From NCBI GenBank assembly GCA_050013055.1, contig JBEKGC010000006.1, positions 1 through 46,654 of the forward strand: a stretch of DNA of 46,654 bases, in the 5' to 3' direction. The translations under genes and the position numbers were made by a program. Positions 8,460 to 16,066 of the stretch are shown here, one piece after another; positions within the stretch are counted from its first letter, which is position 1; the number at the start of each line of letters is the position of its first letter. The stretch comes from Palsa-504 sp050013055. Lineage in GTDB: Bacteria > Actinomycetota > Actinomycetes > Streptosporangiales > Streptosporangiaceae. Under the pieces are notes generated by a model. The model made no database searches. It was not told the DNA's origin and saw nothing but the letters and a program-made list of their open reading frames with translations.

Positions 8460-9451
8460 GGCTCAGCGTAAGTCCCACGGCCTGCTGCTGGCACCCCCCG
8501 CAGGGCCGCATCGGAGACGGGGCCCAGGTGGTGCAGCTTGTCGGGGTTGACCACGGACCTGATGACCTGGACCATTCCGTCGGCGATGTCGAGGGCGAGG
8601 ACGCTGAGCACGCGGCCTTCGGCATCGTAGGACACCGCCCCGGGCTGGCCGTTGACCCACACGAGCTCGCCGCTGACTCCCATCTTCTGGCCGCGGCGCA
8701 GGAGCCCGACCATGAACCGCGCCACTCGCTGCGACCCGTAGAACGGCCTGGCGGCCGCCCAGGCCTTGCCGCCGCCGTCGCCGACCATCACCACGTCGGG
8801 GGCGAGCAGCTCGAGCAGGCCGGCCATGTCCCCGCCCGAGGCGGCGGCGAAGAACCGCCGCGCTACCTCGTCACGCTGCTGGCGCGAGGCCTCGAAGCGA
8901 GGCCCCTTGACGCCGGCCCGGCCCTCGTCGACGTGGTGCCTGGCCCGGGCGAAGATCTGGCGGCAGTTCGGCTCGGACTTGCCGGTGATCTCCGCGATCT
9001 CCGGGTATCCGTAGCCGAACACCTCGTGCAGCAGGAACACCGCGCGTTCGGCCGGGGTCAGGCTTTCCAGCAGGACCAGGAACGCCATGGACAGCGAGTC
9101 GGACATCTCCGCCCGGTCCGCGGGATCGGGTTCGCGGCCCGCGAGGAGCGGCTCGGGCAGCCAGGCGCCCACGTAAGATTCCCGCCGCACCCGCGCGGAC
9201 CTCAGGAAGCTGATCGCCAGCCGGGTGGTGGCCGTGGCCAGGTAGGCCTTGGGTGAGGCGATGCTGGCGCCGTCGCGCAGGACGCGGGTCAGCCGCAGGA
9301 AGGCCTCCTGCACGATGTCCTCGGCGTCGCCGACGCTGCCGGTCATCCGGTAGGCGATCGAGAACATCAGCGGCCGGAACTCCTGGTAGGCCGCTTCGGC
9401 CTCTCCGTCCGGCGACCCCGGGTGCGCCGGGTGCTCAGGCGGCGCTGGCAT
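8369..9451 (-). CDS. ECF41-group RNA polymerase sigma factor with fused SnoaL-like domain (SigJ type)
   Basis: Extracytoplasmic-function sigma factor carrying its own regulatory C-terminal domain instead of an anti-sigma factor. The region 2 core (FSIAYRMTGSVGDAEDIVQEAFLR) and region 4 (LTPAERAVFLLHEVFGYGYPEIAEITG) are clear. Diagnostic ECF41 elements follow: WLPEP in the linker, DGGGK in the SnoaL-like domain and NPDKL near its end. I chose ATG 9451 because GGAAGGAAG lies just upstream; a GTG 15 bases earlier is in frame. After NPDKL the frame runs on for about 50 Pro/Arg-rich residues into the dioxygenase gene, an extension not typical of the group and probably due to a lost stop codon. An ECF41 promoter match lies upstream at 9563-9589, suggesting autoregulation. 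Confidence 0.9.
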   Translation of the reverse strand: MPAPPEHPAHPGSPDGEAEAAYQEFRPLMFSIAYRMTGSVGDAEDIVQEAFLRLTRVLRDGASIASPKAYLATATTRLAISFLRSARVRRESYVGAWLPEPLLAGREPDPADRAEMSDSLSMAFLVLLESLTPAERAVFLLHEVFGYGYPEIAEITGKSEPNCRQIFARARHHVDEGRAGVKGPRFEASRQQRDEVARRFFAAASGGDMAGLLELLAPDVVMVGDGGGKAWAAARPFYGSQRVARFMVGLLRRGQKMGVSGELVWVNGQPGAVSYDAEGRVLSVLALDIADGMVQVIRSVVNPDKLHHLGPVSDAALRGVPAAGRGTYAEPWPPTSPRKRPPTPLSPASPGPRTPGCVSC

Positions 9452-9521
9452 GTGCTTCCTTCCCACCCGCGGTCCGGGCCTGGCCGATGGCTCCGGTCGC
9501 CGCTGCGACGAAGACTCGCAT
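9435..9521 (-). pseudogene. 28-codon leader ORF, apparent remnant of an NAD(P)-dependent epimerase
   Basis: A small frame with ATG at 9521 and a good ribosome site (AAAGGAAG). It reads MRVFVAAATGAIGQ and then continues as unrelated sequence to TGA at 9435. The first 14 residues match the start and Rossmann motif of NAD(P)-binding epimerases (VFVxGATGxIGxxL). Such epimerase or oxidoreductase genes are usual ECF41 partners, so I infer that the rest of the partner gene was deleted and the stub fused to the sigma gene's leader. Its stop lies 17 bases inside the sigma factor gene, so it may couple translation. Confidence 0.6.
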
Positions 9522-9558
9522 GATGACTTCCTTTCGCTGTGCCTTGACGTGTCACCCG

Positions 9559-10194
9559 CTAAGACGCGGCTCCCCTTCCTGGTGTGACATCATCGGCGGC
9601 GTGCGCTCTGAGCCGCGCGGGCAGCGCCTCGTAAAGCCCGGCGGCGAACAACGGCACCCGCCAGACCGATGGCGGCGGCCCGGTCACCCCGGTCAGCTGC
9701 ATGACGATCTGGACGGTGACGCGGACCAGCCGCCTGGCGCTGGCGAACATCATGAAGGCCAGCGGAAGCTCGACCAGGACAGCCGAGAAGACGCTGGGCA
9801 CGAAGCCGGGTGAGCCGTAATCCAGGGCCACGTCGAACCAGGCGTCGCAGACGAGCAGCGTCCCGGTGACGATCATGAGAAAGATGACGATCTGACGCTG
9901 ATGCCACGCGGCCCAGCCGGTGGCGGCGAGCCCGGCCAGCTCGCCGAGGTCGAGCCCGACCCAGACGGTCCGCCAGTCGTCCGAGGTGTAGTGCCCCGGC
10001 AAGGTCAGGATGAGAAGCGCGATCCACCCGGCCAGGCCGACACAGCACCCCATGATGACCAGCAGGCCGACCTGCCTGCGCCGGCGCATCCGGGCATCGA
10101 CCCGCAGGGTCGGCATGTCGATGGCGGCCAGGGCGCGTGCCAGCTGGAACCGCTCATCTTGGGACATCTGGCGTAGTTCGGCCTCATCGATCAC
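9559..10194 (-). CDS. Four-helix membrane protein, paralogue of the upstream gene
   Basis: Unknown function. From GTG 10194 the product has 211 residues. It begins VIDEAELRQMSQDERFQLAR, matching the start of the neighbouring gene at 10909, which decides this start over upstream in-frame codons. A short charged cytosolic helix (1-40) is followed by four predicted membrane segments near 42-66, 75-97, 101-120 and 131-152. The segment TGTLLVCDAWFDV is shared almost exactly with the paralogue (TGTMLCCDAWFDV) and is probably the functional core. The gene starts 4 bases after the stop of its paralogue, so they form an operon born by tandem duplication. I cannot assign a family with a known role. Confidence 0.75.
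   Translation of the reverse strand: MIDEAELRQMSQDERFQLARALAAIDMPTLRVDARMRRRRQVGLLVIMGCCVGLAGWIALLILTLPGHYTSDDWRTVWVGLDLGELAGLAATGWAAWHQRQIVIFLMIVTGTLLVCDAWFDVALDYGSPGFVPSVFSAVLVELPLAFMMFASARRLVRVTVQIVMQLTGVTGPPPSVWRVPLFAAGLYEALPARLRAHAADDVTPGRGAAS
9563..9589 (-). promoter_or_regulatory. ECF41-type promoter
   Basis: On the minus strand TGTCACA (9589-9583), 16 bases, then CGTC (9566-9563). This matches the promoter described for ECF41 sigma factors (-35 TGTCACA, -10 CGTC, spacer about 16). It sits about 40 bases upstream of the leader ORF and 112 upstream of the sigma factor start, and overlaps the last bases of the preceding membrane-protein gene. Confidence 0.75.
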
Positions 10195-10198
10195 ACAA

Positions 10199-10909
10199 CT
10201 ATTTTGCGCCGCGCCCTCGTGCGGCCAGCTGACGGGCCCGCTCGGCCCGCTCGAGCACGCGGCTACCCGGGAACGCCTCCTCGAGCCCGGCGCCGGCCAG
10301 CGGCGTGCGGCGCAGCGATGGCCCGGCGGCGCGGTCAGCGCCCTCGGCGGCACGCCAGCTGCCCGCAGGCTGCGCACCGGCGCTGGCGGGAGCGGGCAGG
10401 CCGGCCTCGACCGTGGCCTTGAGCAGGCGACGCGCCCCGGTGAAGGCCAGGAAGGCAAGCGGCAATTCGGCGAAGGCCGCGGAGGCGGCGCTGATCCAGA
10501 TGCCGTTCGTGGCCAGCGAGGTGCCGACGTCGAACCAGGCGTCGCAGCAGAGCATGGTGCCTGTCAACATCAGCAGCAAGATCAGGATCTGCCGCTTGCG
10601 CCAGGTCGCCCAGGCCGTCGCCGCGAACGCCGCGAGCAGGATCACGTCGAAGTCCACCCACAGGAGCCGCCAGTGATGGGCGTTGAAGTGGTGCGGCAGC
10701 GTGGCGGCCAGCAGGACGATCCAGCCCGCCAGGATCACGCAGGAGGCCGCCGAGATGAACAGGACCAGGCGCCGCTGACGGCCAAGCGCGGGGTCATGGA
10801 GGTACGGGTCGGGCTCGGCTGGCGGCCGCTCGTCGAGCTCGGCCAGCAGCCTGGTCAGCGCGCGCCGCTCGGCCGGGCTCATCCGTCGCAGCTCAGCCTC
10901 GTCTATCAC
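10199..10909 (-). CDS. Four-helix membrane protein, upstream paralogue
   Basis: Unknown function; 236 residues from GTG 10909. It has the same plan as the next gene: an N-terminal cytosolic helix (MIDEAELRRMSPAERRALTR), four membrane segments near 46-70, 83-104, 107-126 and 136-157, and the conserved TGTMLCCDAWFDV. It has a longer, Ala/Arg-rich cytosolic tail of about 70 residues that the paralogue has largely lost. It is divergent from lipB, whose GTG lies 65 bases away, so the two promoters share this short gap. Confidence 0.75.
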   Translation of the reverse strand: MIDEAELRRMSPAERRALTRLLAELDERPPAEPDPYLHDPALGRQRRLVLFISAASCVILAGWIVLLAATLPHHFNAHHWRLLWVDFDVILLAAFAATAWATWRKRQILILLLMLTGTMLCCDAWFDVGTSLATNGIWISAASAAFAELPLAFLAFTGARRLLKATVEAGLPAPASAGAQPAGSWRAAEGADRAAGPSLRRTPLAGAGLEEAFPGSRVLERAERARQLAARGRGAK

Positions 10910-10973
10910 GGCCTCATTGTTCCCCCGTAAGCTGACAGCTATCTGTCACCGGCACGAGCGTAAGCTGGAAAAA

Positions 10974-11675
10974 GTGAGTGAGCTTGTCTACCTCGACTTC
11001 GGTGTGGCCCCGGTCGGCTACCTGAAGGGCTGGGAGCTGCAGCGGCGCGTGCACGCCCGGCGGGTGGCCGATGACGTGCCCGACAGCTGCCTGCTGCTCG
11101 AGCACGAGCCGGTGTACACGGCGGGCAAGCGGACGGCGGCCTCCGACCGGCCGTTCGGCGATCCGGGCGTGCCGGTCATCGACGTGGACCGCGGCGGAAA
11201 GATCACCTGGCACGGGCCGGGGCAGCTGACCGGTTATCCGATCATCAAGCTCCGCGAGCCGCTCGACGTGGTCGCCTACGTGCGCGCGCTCGAGGAGGCC
11301 ATGATCCGGACCTGCGCGGAGTTCGGCGTCAGCACGGCGCGGGTGGCCGGGCGCAGCGGCGCGTGGGTGCCCGCGGACGATCGCGGCCAGGACCGCAAGG
11401 TGGGGGCGATCGGCGCGCGGGTCGCCCGGGGCGTCACCATGCACGGGTTCGCGCTCAACGCCGACTGCGACCTGTCCTGGTACGACCGCATCGTCCCGTG
11501 CGGCATCCGCGACGCCGGGGTGACCACGCTGTCGGCCGAGGCGGGCCGGCCCGTCACCGTGGCCGAGGTGACCCCGGTCATGCAAGGTCACCTGGCCGAG
11601 GTGCTCGGCTACCGCGGCTGGCGGCAGATCCAGGACCCGGTGATACTGGCCGGCCAGCCGGAGCCCGTGTCCTAG
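10974..11675 (+). CDS. lipB: Octanoyltransferase (lipoate biosynthesis)
   Basis: Transfers octanoate from acyl carrier protein to the lysine of lipoyl domains, the first step in making protein-bound lipoate. From GTG 10974 the product has 233 residues, a normal length. The signature ITWHGPGQLTGYPI, the catalytic lysine region RKVGAIGARVARGVTMHGFALN (written in two parts: RKVGAIGARV and ARGVTMHGFALN) and the active-site cysteine in IVPCGI are all present. An in-frame start 57 bases upstream would add an unlikely tail. lipA follows after 74 bases, and sucB in this window is an expected substrate. Confidence 0.95.
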   Translation: MSELVYLDFGVAPVGYLKGWELQRRVHARRVADDVPDSCLLLEHEPVYTAGKRTAASDRPFGDPGVPVIDVDRGGKITWHGPGQLTGYPIIKLREPLDVVAYVRALEEAMIRTCAEFGVSTARVAGRSGAWVPADDRGQDRKVGAIGARVARGVTMHGFALNADCDLSWYDRIVPCGIRDAGVTTLSAEAGRPVTVAEVTPVMQGHLAEVLGYRGWRQIQDPVILAGQPEPVS

Positions 11676-11749
11676 CCGGTCTTTCATGGTGCGCAACATC
11701 ATGCTGCTCCGCCGACGTCCCGCGTCCCGGGGCGACGTACGCTAAGGGG

Positions 11750-12706
11750 GTGGTACTCGCACCAGAAGGCCGCCGCATGCTCCGCCTCGAGGCCCGCAAC
11801 AGCGAGGTGCCGATCGAGCGCAAGCCGCCGTGGATCAAGACCAGGCTCCGTACCGGGCCGGCCTACACCGAGCTGAAAACCCTGGTCCGCCGTGAGGGCC
11901 TGCATACGGTCTGCGAGGAAGCCGCCTGCCCGAACATCTTCGAATGCTGGGAGGACCGCGAGGCCACCTTCCTGATCGGCGGTGATCAGTGCACCAGGCG
12001 GTGTGACTTCTGCCAGATCGACACGGGCAAACCGCAGCCGCTTGATGAGGGCGAGCCCCGGCGGGTGGCCGAGTCGGTGGTCACCATGGGGCTGAAATAC
12101 GCGACCGTGACCGGTGTCGCGCGCGATGACCTTCCCGACGGCGGCGCCTGGCTGTACGCGCAAACCTGCCGGGAGATCCACGCCGCCGTCGAAGGCTGCG
12201 GTGTGGAGCTGCTGATCCCGGACTTCAACGCCGAGCCCGGCCGGCTGGCGCAGGTCTTCGACGCCGCGCCGGAGGTGCTGGCCCACAACATCGAGACCGT
12301 GCCGCGGATCTTCCGGCGGATCAGGCCTGGCTTCAGGTACGCGCGGTCGCTGGAGGTGCTTCGCGCCGCCCACGAGGCCGCCCCCCGCGGGCTGGTCACC
12401 AAGTCCAACCTGATCCTGGGGCTGGGCGAAGAACGGCACGAGATCAGCGAGGCGATGCGGGACCTGCGGGCGGCCGGCTGTGACCTGCTGACGATCACCC
12501 AGTACCTGCGGCCCACGCCACGGCACCATCCGGTGGAACGCTGGGTCAAGCCCGAGGAGTTCGTGGAGCTGCGCGAAGAGGCGGTTGAGCTCGGGTTCGC
12601 CGGCGTGATGGCCGGTCCCTTGGTCCGGTCGTCCTACCGGGCGGGCCGGTTGTACGCTCAGGCGATCGAGCGGCGAGCCGGCGTGAGCGCCCGGCCCGGC
12701 CGGTAA
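11750..12706 (+). CDS. lipA: Lipoyl synthase
   Basis: Radical-SAM enzyme that inserts two sulfurs into octanoyl-lysine. From GTG 11750 the product has 318 residues and begins VVLAPEGRRMLRLEARN, matching the N-terminus of actinobacterial LipA; longer in-frame extensions upstream run through lipB and are not real. Both iron-sulfur sites are visible: the auxiliary cluster motif CEEAACPNIFEC (near residue 55) and the radical-SAM CTRRCDFC. The C-terminal RSSYRAG is also conserved. The AAGGGG just before the start is closer than an ideal ribosome site. Confidence 0.95.
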   Translation: MVLAPEGRRMLRLEARNSEVPIERKPPWIKTRLRTGPAYTELKTLVRREGLHTVCEEAACPNIFECWEDREATFLIGGDQCTRRCDFCQIDTGKPQPLDEGEPRRVAESVVTMGLKYATVTGVARDDLPDGGAWLYAQTCREIHAAVEGCGVELLIPDFNAEPGRLAQVFDAAPEVLAHNIETVPRIFRRIRPGFRYARSLEVLRAAHEAAPRGLVTKSNLILGLGEERHEISEAMRDLRAAGCDLLTITQYLRPTPRHHPVERWVKPEEFVELREEAVELGFAGVMAGPLVRSSYRAGRLYAQAIERRAGVSARPGR

Positions 12707-12722
12707 CGCGGCTTTTAGAACA

Positions 12723-12746
12723 GGCCCGGCGGTTTCTGCCGGGGCC
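12723..12746 (+). terminator. Possible hairpin after lipA
   Basis: An 8-bp GC-rich stem with one bulged G (GGCCCGGC ... GCCGGGGCC) around a 7-base loop lies between lipA and the DUF4191 gene. There is no clear T run. It could be a weak terminator or processing hairpin. Confidence 0.3.
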
Positions 12747-12756
12747 CGGGAACCGT

Positions 12757-13503
12757 ATGCTGCGGAGCATGGCACGTATGTCGAGAAAATCTGAGGCCGC
12801 TGACCCGGCCGTGAATCTGGGTACCGAGCAGGACATGGCCAAGGCCGGCCGGCTGAAGCAGATACGCATGGTGGCCGGCCTGGTGCAGAAGGCCAACCCG
12901 AAGGCGATGCCCATCATCATCGGCAGCGGGCTCGGCACGCTGGTGATCTTGCTGGTCATCGGGCTGATCATCGGTCCGCTCGGGATCTTCATCCCGCTTG
13001 GCATCCTGCTCGGGGTGCTGGTGACGGTGGTCTTGTTCGGCCGGTTCGCGCAGTCGGCGCAGTACTCGGCCATTGAAGGGCAACCCGGCGCCGCGGCCGC
13101 CGTGCTCGAGAACATGCGTGGTAACTGGACGGTGACGCCCGCGATCGCCGCCAACCGGAACATGGACGTGGTGCACCGGGCCGTGGGCAAGCCCGGCGTG
13201 ATCCTGGTCGGCGAGGGCTCCCCCACCCGGCTGGCCAGCCTGCTGGCCGCGGAGAAGAAGCGGGTCGCCCGGGTCGCGTACGAGGTGCCGATCACCGAAT
13301 TCCAGGTCGGCAGCGCCGAGGGCCAGGTCCCGATCAGCAAACTGCAGCGGAAGATCATGCGGCTGCCGCGCCAGCTCAAGCCGGAGGCGATCAGCGACCT
13401 CAACCACCGGCTGAAGGCCCTGCAGCCGACGTTGCAGGCCCCCAAGGGGCCGCTGCCGAGGAACGCCAGGCAGCCCAAGATGCCCCGGCCGAAGGCCCGC
13501 TAG
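12757..13503 (+). CDS. DUF4191 family membrane protein
   Basis: Conserved actinobacterial protein of unknown function, found downstream of lipA in Streptomyces and relatives. A cytosolic N-terminus (GRLKQIRMVAGLVQK) precedes two adjacent membrane segments (about 50-72 and 74-95), then a basic cytosolic domain with the family blocks SAIEGQPGAAAAVLENMR, DVVHRAVGKPGVILVGEG and LAAEKKRVARV. In-frame ATGs at 12769 and 12778 are equally plausible starts; family members often begin MARK, which favours 12769. The stop codon lies in a 16-bp tandem duplication shared with the convergent RDD gene. Confidence 0.88.
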   Translation: MLRSMARMSRKSEAADPAVNLGTEQDMAKAGRLKQIRMVAGLVQKANPKAMPIIIGSGLGTLVILLVIGLIIGPLGIFIPLGILLGVLVTVVLFGRFAQSAQYSAIEGQPGAAAAVLENMRGNWTVTPAIAANRNMDVVHRAVGKPGVILVGEGSPTRLASLLAAEKKRVARVAYEVPITEFQVGSAEGQVPISKLQRKIMRLPRQLKPEAISDLNHRLKALQPTLQAPKGPLPRNARQPKMPRPKAR

Positions 13504-13518
13504 GCCGAAGGCCCGCTA
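13487..13518. repeat. Exact 16-bp tandem duplication carrying both convergent stop codons
   Basis: GGCCGAAGGCCCGCTA occurs at 13487-13502 and again at 13503-13518. The DUF4191 stop TAG spans the junction (13501-13503), and the second copy supplies the complement of the RDD gene's stop (13516-13518). Confidence 0.85.
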
Positions 13519-13944
13519 GATGCGGACGACGATGGTGTCCGCGGCGCGGTCATGCAGGCCACGCAGGTCGCGGTCGGTCAGCAGCGGCGGGATCACGGTC
13601 AGCATGATCGCCGTGCGGACGGCCGACCAGCGGAAGCCGACCGGGCCGCCGTTGACCCGGATCACCCGGATGCCGAGCAGCCGCTTGCCCACCGAGGTTC
13701 CGGTCAGCGCGGTGAACATGAACTCCTCGATCGCGAAGACCGCGATGGTCCAGAACTGCGAGCGGGTCAGCCAGTACGCGATCAGCATGCAGAGCAGCCA
13801 GTCAATGAGCAGGGCTCCCACCCGCCTCATCATGGTGGCCACCGACCCCGGGCCCTGCTCCGGCAGCCCGAATCGCTGGCCGGGATAGGCCGGGGCCTGG
13901 CCCTCGGCGGGCCGGGCGGTCAGCTGCGCGGATTTCTTGGCCAC
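13516..13944 (-). CDS. RDD family membrane protein
   Basis: Small integral membrane protein of unknown role; 142 residues from GTG 13944. After a Pro/Gly-rich cytosolic tail it shows the RDD pattern: an Arg in the first helix (MMRRVGALLIDWLL), a second helix (WTIAVFAIEEFMFTAL), the central GTSVGKRLLGIRVI, and the acidic C-terminal block DRDLRGLHDRAADTIVV. RDD genes beside glnA are common in actinomycetes. It is divergent from glnA, with the GlnR box in the gap. Confidence 0.88.
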   Translation of the reverse strand: MAKKSAQLTARPAEGQAPAYPGQRFGLPEQGPGSVATMMRRVGALLIDWLLCMLIAYWLTRSQFWTIAVFAIEEFMFTALTGTSVGKRLLGIRVIRVNGGPVGFRWSAVRTAIMLTVIPPLLTDRDLRGLHDRAADTIVVRI

Positions 13945-14018
13945 GACACCACGGTATCCGCTACGTGCCGGCCGACGCGCAGAGGGCCATACTAAGAGTC
14001 CTGACGTAACGCCGAGCC

Positions 14019-14056
14019 GTAACCTGAGTGAAACACACCAGACACGGCGCGGAAAT
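14019..14056 (+). promoter_or_regulatory. GlnR box upstream of glnA
   Basis: GTAAC (14019), GAAAC (14030), GACAC (14041) and GAAAT (14052) are each separated by exactly 6 bases. This fits the actinobacterial GlnR consensus gTnAc-n6-GaAAc-n6-GtnAC-n6-GAAAc. The site is about 70 bases upstream of the glnA start, where it would control glnA by nitrogen status. Confidence 0.85.
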
Positions 14057-14125
14057 TGCTGGCGTCTAACGTCCGAATCGCGTGCCTTGAGAACCTAAAT
14101 GCGTGCCCTGTACTGGGAGGGTTTG

Positions 14126-15550
14126 ATGTTCAGCAGTGCCGAAGAGGTCCTCAGCTACATTGCTGAGGAGAATGTAGAGTTCATCGACGTCAGGTTCTGC
14201 GACCTGCCGGGAACGATGCAGCACTTTACCGTGCCCGCGTCGGCGTTCAGCGAGGACGTCTTTACCGACGGCCTCATGTTCGACGGCTCGTCGATCCGCG
14301 GGTTTCAGGCGATCCACGAATCCGACATGCAGTTGCTGCCCGACCCGAGCACCGCGGGTCTTGACCCGTTCCGCACGCACAAGACCCTGAACATGACGTT
14401 CTTCGTGCACGACCCGCTGACCGGCGCGCCGTACACCAGGGACCCGCGCAACATCGCCAGGAAGGCGGAGGACTACCTCCGCGGCACCGGCATCGGCGAC
14501 ACGGCCTTCTTCGGTCCCGAGGCGGAGTTCTACATCTTCGACTCGGCGCGCTTCTCGACCTCGGCGAACGAGGGCTACTACCACATCGACTCGATCGAAG
14601 GCGCGTGGAACTCCGGCAAGGACGAGGTCGGCGGCAACCTCGCCTACAAGCCGAGGTACAAGGGCGGCTATTTCCCGGTGCCGCCCATGGACCATTTCGC
14701 GGACCTGCGCGCGGAAATGACGACCAACCTGCTCGCGGCCGGCATCCAGGTGGAGATGCAGCACCACGAGGTCGGCACCGCCGGCCAGTCCGAGATCAAC
14801 ATGCGGTTCGGCTCACTGCTGGCCGAGGCCGACAAGCTCATGCTGTTCAAGTACATCATCAAGTCCACCGCGATGGCGGCGGGCAAGACGGTGACGTTCA
14901 TGCCCAAGCCGCTGTTCGGTGACAACGGCAACGGGATGCACTGCCACCAGTCGATCTGGAAGGACGGCTCGCCGCTCTTCTACGACGAGGTCGGCTACGC
15001 GGGCCTGTCCGACATCGGCCGGTACTACATCGGCGGCCTGCTCAAGCACGCGCCGTCGCTGCTGGCGTTTACCAACCCGACCGCGAATTCCTACCACCGG
15101 CTCGTCCCCGGCTTCGAGGCCCCGGTCAACCTGGTCTACTCGCAGCGCAACCGTTCGGCCTGCTGCCGGATACCGATCACCGGGACGAACCCGAAGGCCA
15201 AGCGGGTCGAGTTCCGCGTCCCCGACCCGTCGGCCAACCCCTACCTCGCGTTCGCCGCGATGCTGATGGCGGGCCTGGACGGCATCAAGAACAAGATCGA
15301 GCCGCCGGAGCCGGTGGACAAGGACCTGTACGAGCTCCCGCCGGACGAGGCGGCGGCCATCCCGCAGGTCCCAGGGTCGCTCGAGGCGGTGCTCAACACG
15401 CTGGAGGCCGACCACGACTACCTCACCGAGGGTGGCGTGTTCACGCCCGACCTCATCGAAACCTGGCTCGATTACAAGCGGACCGCCGAGCTTGACCAGC
15501 TCAGGCTGCGCCCGCACCCGCACGAGTTCGAGCTGTACTACGACTGCTAA
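14126..15550 (+). CDS. glnA: Glutamine synthetase, type I
   Basis: Makes glutamine from glutamate, ammonia and ATP; a dodecamer in the cytosol. I chose ATG 14126 (MFSSAEEVLSYIAEENVEF) because GGGAGGG lies just upstream and the family N-terminus begins here, not at an ATG 27 bases earlier. The 474-residue product has the beta-grasp motif MFDGSSIRGF, the metal site FFGPEAEFY, HHEVGTAGQSEIN, the ATP-site NSYHRLVPGFEAP and the adenylylation segment KDLYELPPDE with Tyr402 as target. glnE, the enzyme that modifies this tyrosine, is at 39307-42417. One small difference from Streptomyces GlnA is GNGMHCHQS where HVHQS is usual. Confidence 0.97.
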   Translation: MFSSAEEVLSYIAEENVEFIDVRFCDLPGTMQHFTVPASAFSEDVFTDGLMFDGSSIRGFQAIHESDMQLLPDPSTAGLDPFRTHKTLNMTFFVHDPLTGAPYTRDPRNIARKAEDYLRGTGIGDTAFFGPEAEFYIFDSARFSTSANEGYYHIDSIEGAWNSGKDEVGGNLAYKPRYKGGYFPVPPMDHFADLRAEMTTNLLAAGIQVEMQHHEVGTAGQSEINMRFGSLLAEADKLMLFKYIIKSTAMAAGKTVTFMPKPLFGDNGNGMHCHQSIWKDGSPLFYDEVGYAGLSDIGRYYIGGLLKHAPSLLAFTNPTANSYHRLVPGFEAPVNLVYSQRNRSACCRIPITGTNPKAKRVEFRVPDPSANPYLAFAAMLMAGLDGIKNKIEPPEPVDKDLYELPPDEAAAIPQVPGSLEAVLNTLEADHDYLTEGGVFTPDLIETWLDYKRTAELDQLRLRPHPHEFELYYDC

Positions 15551-15625
15551 GCCGTCACGACACCTGACATCCGGCCGGCCGGCCCGGGCGATACCGGGCC
15601 GGTCGCGGCGATCTTCGCGCACTAC

Positions 15626-16066
15626 GTGACGACGAGCGTCGCCACGTTCGAGGAAAACCCGCCGAGCGCGGCGGACTGGTGGCGCAGGCTCGCCGACCTG
15701 CAGCGCCAGGGCCTGCCGTTCCTGGTCGCCGAGGCGGACGGGGGCGTCCGCGGATTCGCCTACGCCAGCCCGTGGCGGCCCAAACCCGGCTACCGCCACA
15801 CCGTCGAGGACACGGTGTACCTCTGCCCCGCCCACACCGGCCGCGGGCTGGGCAGCGCGCTGCTCGGCAGCCTGCTGGCCGGGTGCACGGCGGCGGGGGC
15901 ACGGCAGGTCATCGCGGTCATCGCCGACACCGGGAGCGACGCGTCGGCCGCCCTGCACCGCCGGTTCGGCTTCACCCCAGCCGGCCGCCTGACCGGGGTC
16001 GGCCGCAAGCACGGCCGCTGGATCGACACCGTCCTGATGCAGCGTGACCTGGGCGGCGACCGGTGA
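15626..16066 (+). CDS. GNAT acetyltransferase (phosphinothricin-acetyltransferase type) without a normal start codon
   Basis: N-acetyltransferase resembling Pat/YwnH enzymes. The acetyl-CoA site HTGRGLGSALLGSLL, the IAVIADTGSDASAALHRRFGF block and the C-terminal GRLTGVGRKHGRWIDTVLM are intact. Recognisable homology begins well upstream of GTG 15626: codons from 15569 read IRPAGPGDTGPVAAIFAHY, the normal first strand and helix. That frame is open back to the glnA stop (TAA at 15548-15550), is in register with glnA, and contains no ATG, GTG or TTG before 15626. The gene may start at a non-standard codon, use GTG 15626 and lose about 20 residues, be read by stop-codon readthrough, or have lost its start. 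The next gene overlaps its stop by 4 bases. Confidence 0.75.
   Translation: MTTSVATFEENPPSAADWWRRLADLQRQGLPFLVAEADGGVRGFAYASPWRPKPGYRHTVEDTVYLCPAHTGRGLGSALLGSLLAGCTAAGARQVIAVIADTGSDASAALHRRFGFTPAGRLTGVGRKHGRWIDTVLMQRDLGGDR

Noticed and set aside
15626..16066. Phosphinothricin resistance gene
   Set aside because: Resembles the family, but such GNATs are widespread housekeeping enzymes and the start is abnormal; no resistance function can be claimed.
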